A stretch of DNA of 26,628 bases, from NCBI GenBank assembly GCA_964511265.1, contig CAZEES010000016.1, positions 1-26,628 of the forward strand. The letters are read 5' to 3'. Source of the stretch: Nitrosopelagicus sp964511265. Lineage in GTDB: Archaea; Thermoproteota; Nitrososphaeria; Nitrososphaerales; Nitrosopumilaceae. The translations under genes and the position numbers were made by a program. Shown piece after piece: positions 1 to 7,590 of the stretch (position 1 is its first letter; every line of letters begins with the position of its first letter). The notes under the pieces were generated by a model that made no database searches, was not told where the DNA came from, and was given only the letters and a program-made list of their open reading frames with translations.

Positions 1-88
1 TGATGCGATAATTTATCTGGTGGAACCATCAGGTCCTGCATGTCATACAGGTGAACAAACCTGCTTTCATAATGACATGGAATTTTAG
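1..88 (+). CDS. hisI: Phosphoribosyl-AMP cyclohydrolase, C-terminal end (partial)
   Basis: Only the last 28 residues are in the window, read in the frame that begins at base 2 and ends with TAG at 86-88. They contain SGPACHTGEQTCF, the C-terminal hallmark of HisI (family pattern GPACHTGxxSCF), whose two cysteines help bind the catalytic zinc. The enzyme opens the adenine ring of phosphoribosyl-AMP at the third step of histidine synthesis in the cytoplasm. The protein ends shortly after the motif (HNDMEF), so no HisE pyrophosphohydrolase domain is fused behind it. The 5' part lies outside the window. It converges on gatB with a 22-nt gap. The family call is firm because the motif is specific. 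Confidence 0.9.
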   Translation, partial: DAIIYLVEPSGPACHTGEQTCFHNDMEF

Positions 89-96
89 GAATTGTT

Positions 97-111
97 AATC
101 AATTTTTGATT
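97..111. terminator. Small hairpin between convergent hisI and gatB ends
   Basis: AATCAA, a three-T loop and TTGATT form a perfect 6-bp inverted repeat that fills the gap between the hisI stop (86-88) and the gatB stop (complement of 111-113). On either strand it is followed by AT-rich sequence but no long T run. It could mark transcript ends on both strands. The stem is short and AT-rich, so chance is possible. Confidence 0.3.
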
Positions 112-1517
112 CATTGACCAAGTTTTAATTTTATTAATTCAAGTGTTTTTACAGGATCTGCCTTTCCTTTTGTTTTCTGCATAACTTTTCCAACAAGGAA
201 ATTTACTGTTTCAGGACGTTCTTTGGCATCAATCACTGCCTGTTTCTCGTCCTCAAAAATCTGTGTAATGATATTCTCTATCTCAGACGAATCAGAAACC
301 TGGCCCAAATCCATCTCATCTAATAATTCTTTTACAGATTTTCCAGATTTCACAATCTCTTGTAATGCAATTTTTGAAGAAGTTCTTGTAAGTGTTTTTG
401 AATTCATGGCATTTATCAAATCAGATAGATGTTGCGAGGTAAGTTTGGAGTTTTGCCGTTTTTCTTTGGTGTCAACAAATCCCATTAGATCAGTAGTAAT
501 TAAATTTGCGATATCTTTTGCATTTGAATCATCATGTGCATTTTCAAACAAATCTGAATAATATTTGTCAGATGATAAGATATCTGCTACCTGAGGTGCA
601 ATGTCATATTTGTCGACATATCTCTCTTTTTTTGAACTAATACTTTCAGGCATATTCTTCTTTAGAATATCACGTGTCTCTTGATTGATTTCTACCCACG
701 GGATATCATTTTCTAAGAAATATCTGTAATCTTGATCTTCTTCTTTACTTCTAGAACTAATAGTAATTTTTCTCCTATCATCCCAATGTCGAGTCTCCAT
801 TATAATGTCAATACCTCTCTCAGACAAACTTTGCTGACGAGTTAGCTCGAAATGTAAGGCTTTTTCCAGATCATGAAATGAGCCGATGTTTTTGATTTCA
901 ACTTTATTTCCCCCTTCAATGGATACATTTCCATCTGCACGCATTGCACCTTCCAAACCTGGTTCCGATACCCCCAAGTTTTCTAGCAAATCTGATAAAA
1001 TGTTAAGAAATACCCGGACTTGTCGAGGGTTTTCAAAATCTGGCTCCGTAACAATTTCAACAAGAGGAGTTCCAGCTCGATTATAGTCAACCAGTGTTAT
1101 TTTTGTTCTATCGGAAGTTCCTTCGTAAATTAATCTACCAGGATCTTCTTCTAATTGTATTCGTGTAATTCTAATTTTTTTGCCTTCAACATCAACATAG
1201 CCTTCCCCTCCCACACTCATATCTCCATAGACGTTAAGCTGTGTAATCTGGAAGTTTTTAGGCAGATCTGGATAAAAATAATTTTTCCTAAAAAATGCAA
1301 TCTTTTCAGGAGTATCACAATTTAATGCCATTGCTATACTTGTAGCTGATTCGACAGCCTTTTGGTTTAACCTTGGAAGTGAACCGGGCAATCCCATACA
1401 GATAGGACAGATGTTTTGATTTGGCTCAAATTCACGATAATTTGCCTTACAGGAACAAAATAACTTACTCTCTAGTTTGGTTAATTGACAATGAATCTCT
1501 AATCCAATTTTTGTCAT
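111..1517 (-). CDS. gatB: Aspartyl/glutamyl-tRNA amidotransferase subunit B
   Basis: GatB binds the misacylated tRNA and activates the acyl group with ATP so that ammonia supplied by GatA converts Asp-tRNA(Asn) (or Glu-tRNA(Gln)) to the amide form. The 468-aa length is normal. The N-terminal cradle domain shows the zinc site C21-x-C23 and C37PIC40. Motifs such as KNYFYPDLPKNFQITQ and EEDPGRLIYEG are typical of GatB, and the C-terminal helical/YqeY-like tail ends in NFLVGKVMQKTKGKADP. The ATG overlaps the gatA stop by 4 nt (ATGA), and a strong Shine-Dalgarno (GGAGGT, complement of 1524-1529) lies 6 nt upstream. It is the last gene of the aspS-gatC-gatA-gatB unit. The link to AspRS points to Asn-tRNA formation; in archaea Gln-tRNA is normally made by GatDE. 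Confidence 0.97.
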   Translation of the reverse strand: MTKIGLEIHCQLTKLESKLFCSCKANYREFEPNQNICPICMGLPGSLPRLNQKAVESATSIAMALNCDTPEKIAFFRKNYFYPDLPKNFQITQLNVYGDMSVGGEGYVDVEGKKIRITRIQLEEDPGRLIYEGTSDRTKITLVDYNRAGTPLVEIVTEPDFENPRQVRVFLNILSDLLENLGVSEPGLEGAMRADGNVSIEGGNKVEIKNIGSFHDLEKALHFELTRQQSLSERGIDIIMETRHWDDRRKITISSRSKEEDQDYRYFLENDIPWVEINQETRDILKKNMPESISSKKERYVDKYDIAPQVADILSSDKYYSDLFENAHDDSNAKDIANLITTDLMGFVDTKEKRQNSKLTSQHLSDLINAMNSKTLTRTSSKIALQEIVKSGKSVKELLDEMDLGQVSDSSEIENIITQIFEDEKQAVIDAKERPETVNFLVGKVMQKTKGKADPVKTLELIKLKLGQ

Positions 1518-2959
1518 AGAGGGACCTCCGGCAATTGAGTTTTTGATTCCAATGCAAAAGCAGATTGTAATAATGATTGTTCTTCTAAATTATTTGCCAT
1601 AATCTGCATTCCAATTGGCAAACCATTCACAACCCTATATGGGACAGAAATTGCAGGTCTGCCAGTGAGATTTGCAGTTACGGTATTGTAATCTAACAAC
1701 ATCAATGTTACAGGATCATCAATTTTTTCCCCAAATTGGAATGGCTGTACGGGAGCTGTAGGCGAAATAAGGAAATCAAAATTACCAAATGCATCATTAA
1801 CTTCGGAGATTAGTTTTGACTTTACTTTTAATGCCTTTAAGAAATACTTGCCTGCATGACCTGCAGATGGAACGAATCCTCCCAAAATTATTCTTCGTGT
1901 GACTTCGGGTCCAAATTTTGTTCTAGATTTTGAGATGTAAGAATTGTATTCATAACCTTCAGATTCAAAATCATATCCATAACGAATGTTATCGTATCTT
2001 GCCAAATTACTTCCTGCCTCAGTAGATGTAATTGTATAATATGCTGCAACAGTATAAGGAATTGTAGGTATAGAAACTTCTTCACATGACGCCCCAAGAG
2101 TTTCAAAGTCATGTATTGCTTCTTTTGTTGCACCAGATACTTCTGAGCTAAGACCTTCTGAAGTCATTTCTTTTATAATTCCAATTTTTTTTCCTTCAAT
2201 GCCATCTTCTATTCCTTGTAAATAATTTGGATTTTTGTTATCAATTGTCGTGTCATCGTTAATGTCTTGTCCTGCAATAATGTTTAACAAAAATGCAGAA
2301 TCTTTGACAGTTTTGGTCATTGGACCAATCTGCTCAATGCTATTTGCATAAGAGATTAATCCATATCTGCTAATCAGGCCATATGTTGGCTTTAGCCCTA
2401 CAACCGAACAAAAACTAGCAGGATTTCGAACTGAACCTCCTGTGTCCGAGCCTAATGATGCAAGGCATTCATTTGCTGCAACAGATGCTGCACTTCCTCC
2501 AGATGATCCTCCTGGAACATATTTTAGATTCCATGGGTTTTTTGTTGCACCAAATGCACTAAATTCGGTAGTTAGTCCCATAGCAAATTCATCCAGATTT
2601 GTCTTTCCAGTAATTATTGCATCCTCATTTTGTAATCGGTTAACTACTGTAGCCGTATATGGTGCAACAAAATTTTCCAGAATTTTGGATGCGCATGTAG
2701 TTTTAGTATTGGTAATGCAAATGTTATCTTTAATGGATATTGGAAATCCATAACACTGTCCAACTTTCTCGCCTGATGAAATTTTTTGATCAATTAGTTT
2801 TGCATCATTTATCGCAGATTCATTTAATGAGAGATATGCGTGTACATCATCATCAACATCTTTAATTCGTTGGAGAGTTGTGGAAGTAAATTCCTCAACT
2901 GTGAATGATCCAGATTTTACATCTTCGATGTATTTTAAAATAGACGTATTCAGATTCAT
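1514..2959 (-). CDS. gatA: Aspartyl/glutamyl-tRNA amidotransferase subunit A
   Basis: GatA is the amidase that hydrolyses glutamine (or asparagine) and channels ammonia to GatB. All parts of the amidase-signature triad are visible: K77 in SIKDN, the cis-serine S152 in GGSSGGSAA and the nucleophile S176 in SDTGGSVRNPAS. The 24-residue spacing between the serines matches the family. Length (481 aa) is normal. The ATG follows the gatC stop directly (TAAATG), and its 3' end overlaps gatB by 4 nt, so translation of gatC, gatA and gatB is probably coupled. No motif is missing. Confidence 0.97.
   Translation of the reverse strand: MNLNTSILKYIEDVKSGSFTVEEFTSTTLQRIKDVDDDVHAYLSLNESAINDAKLIDQKISSGEKVGQCYGFPISIKDNICITNTKTTCASKILENFVAPYTATVVNRLQNEDAIITGKTNLDEFAMGLTTEFSAFGATKNPWNLKYVPGGSSGGSAASVAANECLASLGSDTGGSVRNPASFCSVVGLKPTYGLISRYGLISYANSIEQIGPMTKTVKDSAFLLNIIAGQDINDDTTIDNKNPNYLQGIEDGIEGKKIGIIKEMTSEGLSSEVSGATKEAIHDFETLGASCEEVSIPTIPYTVAAYYTITSTEAGSNLARYDNIRYGYDFESEGYEYNSYISKSRTKFGPEVTRRIILGGFVPSAGHAGKYFLKALKVKSKLISEVNDAFGNFDFLISPTAPVQPFQFGEKIDDPVTLMLLDYNTVTANLTGRPAISVPYRVVNGLPIGMQIMANNLEEQSLLQSAFALESKTQLPEVPL
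1524..1529 (-). promoter_or_regulatory. Shine-Dalgarno of gatB
   Basis: GGAGGT on the minus strand lies 6 nt before the gatB ATG, inside the 3' end of gatA. It is one of the strongest ribosome-binding sites in the window. It contrasts with the leaderless heads of transcription units and supports translation of gatB from a polycistronic mRNA. Confidence 0.8.
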
Positions 2960-3226
2960 TTAATTCATCTTTGGGGCTCGAACATAATGTTCACGGAAGT
3001 TCTTTAATGATTCAATTAGTCGTTTATCATTTGGAATAAATTCATCTTTTCGTAATTCATCTAAGGATTTTTGTTGAGAAGTGATTTCTTCAGATGAAAG
3101 ATCAATCTGGTCCAATATGTCAAAATATTCTAACATTTTCTTTACACGACCCACATGCTCGCTATGATCCTCTAGATCAATTTTCATTAATTCTGCTACT
3201 CTGATTATTTCCTCTTCGTCAACCAA
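2960..3226 (-). CDS. gatC: Aspartyl/glutamyl-tRNA amidotransferase subunit C
   Basis: This is an 88-aa GatC, the small subunit that wraps around and stabilises GatA-GatB. The N-terminus (VDEEEIIRVAELMKIDL) and the central FDILDQIDLSSEEI are typical of GatC, followed by a C-terminal tail (FREHYVRAPKMN) that packs on GatA. The start is TTG at 3226, 8 nt after the aspS stop; an AGGA motif 7 nt upstream could serve as ribosome-binding site. The nearest ATG would cut off the conserved first helix, so TTG is preferred. The position between aspS and gatA fits the operon. The sequence is short and diverged, but context makes the call solid. Confidence 0.92.
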   Translation of the reverse strand: MVDEEEIIRVAELMKIDLEDHSEHVGRVKKMLEYFDILDQIDLSSEEITSQQKSLDELRKDEFIPNDKRLIESLKNFREHYVRAPKMN

Positions 3227-3234
3227 TTTTTTTC

Positions 3235-4545
3235 CTATGGTGTTAATCTATCAACATCTCTTGGATAAAATGTTGTATCTCTAATATTTTCAGTTCCAGT
3301 TAAGGCCATCATTAATCTTTCAAGACCAATTCCACATCCTGCATGCGGTGGGACTCCAAAATCAAATACATTCAAGTGATATCCAAACGAATCAACTTTC
3401 ATTCCTTTGTTTTTCATTCTATCCTCTAATTCTGATTTCTTTTCAATTCTGGTACTGCCAGAAGATAATTCCAAATCGCCCCACATCAAATCAAATGATT
3501 CTGAGATTCGTGGGTCATCTTTCTTTACTTTAACATAGAATGGTTTTGGACCCATTGGCCAATCAATAATAAAATAGAATCCTGTTAGTCCGATTTTCTG
3601 TAGGTTTTTTGGATACAGATCATCGCCCCACTGTGCTTTCACACCCGCAGCTTGCATTTTTTCAATTAATTCTGCATATTTGTAACGAGGTATTTTTTCA
3701 GGCATATCTGGAATTTGAAATTCAACATTGTCATTTTCTTTTGCAAAATTTTGAACTGTGGTAACGCAAGTTTTTACAAGGTCTTCAATTCTATCCATCA
3801 CGTCATTATAATCTACATATGCTTCTTCAAAATCGATAGAAATTGCTTCTGAAAGGTGGCGGTTGGTTCTGGATGGCTCGGCCCTAAATATTGGTGCAAT
3901 TTCAAAAACTTTTTCAAAACTCATTGTCAATTGTTCTTTATATAATTGAGGACTCTGAGCTAAAAACGCTTCTTTGTTGTAATAGAAGATTGGAAACAAT
4001 GCAGCACCTCCTTCAGTTGCAGTTGCAATCATTTTTGGAGTATTAATCTCAACAAAATCTTGTCTCGAAAGATAATCTCTAACCGCTTTTAATGTTAAAC
4101 TTCTTGCAAGAAATATTTTTTGTAATACGGTTCTTCTAAGATCAATGGCTCTAACTTCTAATCTGGTGTCTATGTTTTTTACACTTTTTGCGTATGGTTC
4201 GAAAGGTGGAATTTTTTCAACTTCTGAAAAAACTCGCATCTCACTTGGAACAACTTCTATTCCCGTAGGAGATTTTTCATTTTTTCTCGTTTTTCCTACA
4301 ACTGCGATTGATGAATGTTCTTTCAAAGTTGAAAGTTTTTCACGTATGTCGTCATCACATTCCCCGCTCTTTGTAATAATTTGGATATTTCCTAATTTAT
4401 CACGGATTGTTGCAAATGCAATATTTCCATGTCCTCTCACTGTTAGGACCCATCCCATAACAGTCACTTCAGTACCTTCGTCAAGTGAACTCAATTCAAT
4501 AGAATAATGGGTTCTTCTGAGATCTCCTAATTCGGTTCCAATCAT
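3235..4545 (-). CDS. aspS: Aspartyl-tRNA synthetase, probably non-discriminating (Asp/Asn)
   Basis: This archaeal/eukaryal-type class II AspRS (436 aa) has an N-terminal OB-fold anticodon domain (about 1-110) and a catalytic core with TPKMIATATEGGAALFP, FLAQSPQLYKEQ, FRAEPSRTNRHLSEA (motif 2) and the C-terminal GIGLERLMMAL (motif 3). Two OB-fold positions known from the discriminating Thermococcus enzyme differ. Trp26 aligns with L34 (GWVLTVRGHG), and Lys85 aligns with P93 (EKSPTGIEV). As I recall, changing Trp26 and Lys85 (to His and Pro) relaxes specificity toward tRNA(Asn). With gatCAB directly downstream, the enzyme probably charges both tRNA(Asp) and tRNA(Asn), the second product then being amidated. 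The ATG is about 27 nt from a TATA-like element at 4568-4578, suggesting a leaderless mRNA that heads the operon. Confidence 0.95.
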   Translation of the reverse strand: MIGTELGDLRRTHYSIELSSLDEGTEVTVMGWVLTVRGHGNIAFATIRDKLGNIQIITKSGECDDDIREKLSTLKEHSSIAVVGKTRKNEKSPTGIEVVPSEMRVFSEVEKIPPFEPYAKSVKNIDTRLEVRAIDLRRTVLQKIFLARSLTLKAVRDYLSRQDFVEINTPKMIATATEGGAALFPIFYYNKEAFLAQSPQLYKEQLTMSFEKVFEIAPIFRAEPSRTNRHLSEAISIDFEEAYVDYNDVMDRIEDLVKTCVTTVQNFAKENDNVEFQIPDMPEKIPRYKYAELIEKMQAAGVKAQWGDDLYPKNLQKIGLTGFYFIIDWPMGPKPFYVKVKKDDPRISESFDLMWGDLELSSGSTRIEKKSELEDRMKNKGMKVDSFGYHLNVFDFGVPPHAGCGIGLERLMMALTGTENIRDTTFYPRDVDRLTP

Positions 4546-4567
4546 TTAGTTTAAAGTAATTTTTTGG

Positions 4568-4590
4568 GTTTATTTTACATTTGTTTTATA
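4568..4590. promoter_or_regulatory. Divergent promoter region of aspS operon and small gene/purP
   Basis: Two TATA-like elements lie back to back. The minus-strand one (complement of 4568-4578, AAATAAAC-like) is about 27 nt from the aspS ATG at 4545. The plus-strand one (TTTTATA, 4584-4590) would start transcription near 4613, 10 nt before the ATG at 4623. This spacing supports 4623 rather than 4581 as the start of the plus-strand gene. Confidence 0.45.
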
Positions 4591-4622
4591 CAATTTTTAT
4601 TTCAGAATTAGATTTAGAAGAT

Positions 4623-4829
4623 ATGAATACACGTGAAAAGGCTATTGCATACATATCAGGTGCAATTGCCACATATTCGCTTAGAAAAGAGAGAGGTGAA
4701 TTGGAAGATAGCTCTTCAATGTATGATTTTTTGTCAAAAACCATACCTGATGAACTAGATTCTGAGGCAAAGATCGAGTTGATTGATGAGATCTTTCAAT
4801 ATGTATCAAATTCGCTATCTAGGGAATAG
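4623..4829 (+). CDS. Small conserved-looking protein of unknown function
   Basis: A 68-aa acidic, mostly helical protein without Cys, signal peptide or membrane segment. It begins MNTREKAIAYISGAIATY and ends FQYVSNSLSRE. The frame is open from 4581, but that start is TTG and lies upstream of the predicted transcription start; ATG 4623 follows a TATA element (4584-4590) at the right distance. It precedes purP by 34 nt on the same strand, so the two are probably co-transcribed. I recognise no family. The regular helix pattern and the codon use, like its neighbours, argue that it is real. No function is proposed. Confidence 0.7.
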   Translation: MNTREKAIAYISGAIATYSLRKERGELEDSSSMYDFLSKTIPDELDSEAKIELIDEIFQYVSNSLSRE

Positions 4830-4863
4830 ATTCAAAAAGCCAATCAGATAAGAAAAATCACTC

Positions 4864-5889
4864 TTGACAAGCATTGCAACTTTGGGGTCTCACTGCTCAT
4901 TACAAGTTTTGAAAGGTGCAAAAGATGAAGGATTTAAAACAATACTTGTTTGTGAAAAAAAACGTGAGAAATTATATCGTAGATTTCCATTCATTGATGA
5001 GTTAATCATCGTAGATGCATTCAAAGAAGTTCTTGACCAAAAATGTCAAAAAACTCTTGAAGAAAATAATGCTGTTTTAATTCCTCATGGAACGTTAATT
5101 GCACAAATGAGTTCCGAAGAAATAGAATCTATCAAAACTCCTGTTTTCGGAAACAAATGGATTCTTAGATGGGAATCAGATAGAGAGATGAAAGAAAAAC
5201 TCATGAGAGAAGCAACCCTGCCAATGCCAAAACCTGTAACAGATCCAAAAAATATTGAAAAATTAGTAATTGTGAAAAGGCAAGGAGCTGCTGGAGGCAA
5301 AGGATATTTCATGGCAGCTAATGAAGACGACTATAATACAAAAAGAAATCAATTAATTTCGGAAGGAGTAATTTCAAAAGATGAAACCCTATACATTCAA
5401 GAATATGCAGCAGGGGTCTTAGCTTATTTACAGTTCTTTTATTCACCATTGACTAATGAATTAGAATTCTTTGGAGTTGATCAGAGACATGAATCAGATA
5501 TTGAAGGTCTTGGGAGAATTCCATCGGAGCAACAATTAAAATCAAAAAAGGTTCCATCCTTTAACGTAATTGGAAACAGTCCACTAGTTTTGAGAGAATC
5601 ATTATTAGATGAAGTGTATAAAATGGGCGAAAATTTTGTTGATGCGGCAAAAAGAGTTGTTTCTCCAGGAATGAACGGCCCATTTTGCATCGAAGGAGTG
5701 TACGATGAAAACGCCAAATTTACATCATTTGAGTTTTCAGCAAGAATTGTTGCAGGAACTAACATCTACATGGATGGCTCGCCCTACTATTCATTATTAT
5801 TCAATGAGAATATGAGTATGGGGAAAAGAATTGCAAGAGAGATTAAAATTGCTGAAGAAAAAAACCAAATAGAAAAAATTGTTACCTAA
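4864..5889 (+). CDS. purP: FAICAR synthetase PurP (formate-dependent IMP synthesis)
   Basis: PurP is the archaeal ATP-grasp ligase that formylates AICAR with formate and ATP, replacing the folate-dependent step of bacterial PurH. Family features are clear: IATLGSHCSLQVLKGAKDEG at the N-terminus, FGNKWILRWESDREMKEKLM, the ATP-grasp loop VKRQGAAGGKGYF, YIQEYAAGVLAYLQFFYSPL, GPFCIEGVYDE and EFSARIVAGTN, ending in MGKRIAREI. The only start after the in-frame stop at 4849-4851 is TTG 4864. This places the conserved IATLGSH almost at the N-terminus, about 15-20 residues shorter than the Methanocaldococcus protein as I remember it. No Shine-Dalgarno is evident. The gene ends 2 nt from the convergent doxX-like gene. 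Confidence 0.93.
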   Translation: MTSIATLGSHCSLQVLKGAKDEGFKTILVCEKKREKLYRRFPFIDELIIVDAFKEVLDQKCQKTLEENNAVLIPHGTLIAQMSSEEIESIKTPVFGNKWILRWESDREMKEKLMREATLPMPKPVTDPKNIEKLVIVKRQGAAGGKGYFMAANEDDYNTKRNQLISEGVISKDETLYIQEYAAGVLAYLQFFYSPLTNELEFFGVDQRHESDIEGLGRIPSEQQLKSKKVPSFNVIGNSPLVLRESLLDEVYKMGENFVDAAKRVVSPGMNGPFCIEGVYDENAKFTSFEFSARIVAGTNIYMDGSPYYSLLFNENMSMGKRIAREIKIAEEKNQIEKIVT

Positions 5890-5891
5890 AA

Positions 5892-6308
5892 TTAGTGCAG
5901 GAATCTAGGAATCTTTTTGACTAGGTGTGAGACAGACACTTTGCCAGGACCACTAACTATTACAACTAGACTTGCAGCTAAAAGAATCAGGTCCAATTCA
6001 TAACCGCCCTCTCCCGTAAGACTGGATGCCCCTTTTACCAGAAATATTGCGCCCAACATAACTATCGATAGTATTACCCCTGAGATTCTAGTTAAGACTC
6101 CAATCAAGAGTAAGATTCCAGGTACAAATTCTGCCAATGCAATAGGAATTTGCATTTCTGCAGGTATTCCCATACTTGCTATCCATCCGCCAAATCCAGG
6201 ATTTCCAAATTTTCCAAATCCATGAACTATGAAAATTACTCCTATGGATGCACGTAGTCCCATATGTGTAATGTCATGAAGTTTACTTGTAGAAAGGGCG
6301 GCATTCAT
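5892..6308 (-). CDS. DoxX-family membrane protein
   Basis: A 138-aa integral membrane protein with about four hydrophobic segments (roughly residues 17-34, 50-72, 78-95 and 105-122). The DoxX signature is present: GLRASIGVIFIVHGFGKFG near the N-terminus and IALAEFVPGILLLIGVLTRI in the middle. DoxX-like proteins occur in archaea and bacteria in thiosulphate:quinone oxidation or redox/thiol stress contexts, but most, including this one, cannot be assigned a reaction from sequence. A TATA-like element (complement of 6328-6336) lies about 25 nt before the ATG, so it is probably transcribed alone and leaderless. Its stop is 2 nt from that of purP. Confidence 0.85.
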   Translation of the reverse strand: MNAALSTSKLHDITHMGLRASIGVIFIVHGFGKFGNPGFGGWIASMGIPAEMQIPIALAEFVPGILLLIGVLTRISGVILSIVMLGAIFLVKGASSLTGEGGYELDLILLAASLVVIVSGPGKVSVSHLVKKIPRFLH

Positions 6309-6359
6309 AATTTTTCAGATTTTTTTGAATAATTAACTATTTACAAGTATTGAAAATTC

Positions 6360-6794
6360 TCAGATAGTTAGTGTCATTCTGATATGATCAATTCCTACAC
6401 GTTGAAAAATTCTACCTTCTTCAGAAAATCCACATTTTTTATAAAAATCTCTAACAGAATATATGGAATCTAAGAACATTTTGGAATAATTTTTAGCACG
6501 ATAGTATTCCCTTAATTGTAAAATACAGTTTTTCCCATGATTCTTAGTTCTAAATTCTTGTAGAATCGCCATTCGTTCTAATTTGATATTTTGTTTTACG
6601 GAAACAAATCTTACAGCACCTACAACATCTTTTCCATCAAATATGATGAAATGATCACAAACCTTGTCATGTTCATCAAATAATTCAGATTCTAATATTC
6701 CTAATTCATCTGTAAATACATTTTTTCTAATATTCCTAATTATGGAAAAATTCTTATCAGTTATGTTTAGTTTTAATAAATTAGTTTCTGACAT
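6360..6794 (-). CDS. GNAT-family N-acetyltransferase
   Basis: A 144-aa single-domain GNAT protein. The order of motifs fits the fold: a central VVGAVRFV strand, a strand-turn LERMAILQEFRTKNHGKN in which R-T-K-N-H-G occupies the acetyl-CoA pyrophosphate loop (usually Q/RxxGxG/A, here weakened), and the C-terminal SVRDFYKKCGFSEEG, the typical 'xxFYxKxGF' segment. It resembles the ElaA-like branch. The acceptor substrate cannot be read from sequence. The ATG is 9 nt downstream of the stop of the winged-helix gene at 6804-7190, so the three genes from 7515 to 6360 probably form one transcript. Confidence 0.85.
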   Translation of the reverse strand: MSETNLLKLNITDKNFSIIRNIRKNVFTDELGILESELFDEHDKVCDHFIIFDGKDVVGAVRFVSVKQNIKLERMAILQEFRTKNHGKNCILQLREYYRAKNYSKMFLDSIYSVRDFYKKCGFSEEGRIFQRVGIDHIRMTLTI

Positions 6795-6803
6795 AGAAAT
6801 GTG

Positions 6804-7190
6804 TCAATCAGTTTTAAGTGCAGTTCTATTTGGGAATAAATGCAAGATTGCATCATTATTTTCTAATTTAATTTCTGCACGTCCAATACGACTTTTGTAA
6901 AGTTTAATTTTTTTGCCCTCGATGAAATCAAATCTATCAATTTCAACCAATGTCAGTTCTTCTAGTTTTCCAAGAGTTTTGTATACTGCGGATAAAGAGA
7001 TGTTTAATTCATCTGCAATCTGTGGAGCATCTTTTGCAACACTAATTATGGAAAATAACACTGAGCGATGGCATGCATTAACAAGGGAATCCATGATTTT
7101 TTGCGTTATGTTATACTCACTTAATTGTAAAACGTTTGGTTTTGGGAGTGCTTCACGCACAATTTGCTTTTTCATTTTACTTGACATCAT
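6804..7190 (-). CDS. Winged-helix (ArsR-like) transcriptional regulator, second of a tandem pair
   Basis: A 128-aa protein with a single winged-helix domain. ITQKIMDSLVNACHRSVLFSI is the first helix pair, APQIADELNISLSAVYKTLG the helix-turn-helix, and LEELTLVEIDR leads into the wing. It is clearly a paralogue of the next gene upstream: SAVYKTLGKLEELTLVEID matches SSVYKKISDLEELTLIRID, and LYKSRIGRAEI matches VYKSRIKDAEI. No ligand-binding domain or metal-binding cysteines are seen. Start choice is open: ATG 7190 overlaps the upstream gene by 14 nt, whereas the internal ATG at 7175 (MKKQIVREA) begins 1 nt after the upstream stop. No Shine-Dalgarno decides it. The target is unknown; neighbours are its paralogue and an acetyltransferase. 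Confidence 0.85.
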   Translation of the reverse strand: MMSSKMKKQIVREALPKPNVLQLSEYNITQKIMDSLVNACHRSVLFSIISVAKDAPQIADELNISLSAVYKTLGKLEELTLVEIDRFDFIEGKKIKLYKSRIGRAEIKLENNDAILHLFPNRTALKTD

Positions 7191-7515
7191 TTGGAGTTAA
7201 CGTTAATGATGCATCTGGTTTTTTTATAGTTATCTCTGCATCTTTTATTCTACTCTTGTATACTTTGAATCTACGTCCTTTTTCAGAAATTTGCCAACTA
7301 TCAATCCTAATCAATGTTAGCTCCTCCAAATCAGATATTTTTTTGTAAACTGAGCTTAGTGGAATTTTATGTTTTTCAGATAATTCTGCGGCAGTTTTTC
7401 CCTTTTTAATAATTGAAAAAATGATTGCACGAGATTCTGCATCTGCAAGCATTTCAATTACCTTCTGGGTGACATCATATTTTTTCAATTGAGGTAATGT
7501 GATACGTTTAGCCAT
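7177..7515 (-). CDS. Winged-helix (ArsR-like) transcriptional regulator, first of a tandem pair
   Basis: A 112-aa winged-helix protein paralogous to its downstream neighbour. KTAAELSEKHKIPLSSVYKK is the helix-turn-helix, followed by LEELTLIRIDSW and a basic wing (KGRRFKVYKSRI). A TATA element on the minus strand (complement of 7535-7545) puts the transcription start at about the ATG (7515), so the mRNA is leaderless. A perfect 11-bp palindrome, ATTCT-T-AGAAT, sits just upstream of that TATA (7556-7566) and could be an autoregulatory operator; this is inference. It heads the regulator-regulator-acetyltransferase unit. Confidence 0.85.
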   Translation of the reverse strand: MAKRITLPQLKKYDVTQKVIEMLADAESRAIIFSIIKKGKTAAELSEKHKIPLSSVYKKISDLEELTLIRIDSWQISEKGRRFKVYKSRIKDAEITIKKPDASLTLTPNDVK

Positions 7516-7534
7516 AATGGGATAACCTGGATAT

Positions 7535-7566
7535 GTTATTTAAAACACAGTATATATTCTTAGAAT
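7535..7566 (-). promoter_or_regulatory. Promoter and candidate operator of the winged-helix pair
   Basis: The minus strand reads TTTTAAATAAC (complement of 7535-7545), centred 25-26 nt before the ATG at 7515: a leaderless TATA promoter. Directly upstream, 7556-7566 is the perfect palindrome ATTCT-T-AGAAT, with a further AGAAT half-site at 7569-7573. Dimeric winged-helix proteins often bind such sites, so autoregulation is plausible but untested. Confidence 0.5.
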
Positions 7567-7590
7567 TTAGAATGAAAATCTATTGTGATA

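Noticed and set aside
4192..4205. GGTTCGAA string resembling a tRNA T-loop
   Set aside because: It lies within aspS coding sequence and no other tRNA arms surround it.
4581..4622. Upstream TTG start of the small gene before purP
   Set aside because: The TATA element at 4584-4590 would lie inside the coding region, and ATG 4623 is well placed behind it.
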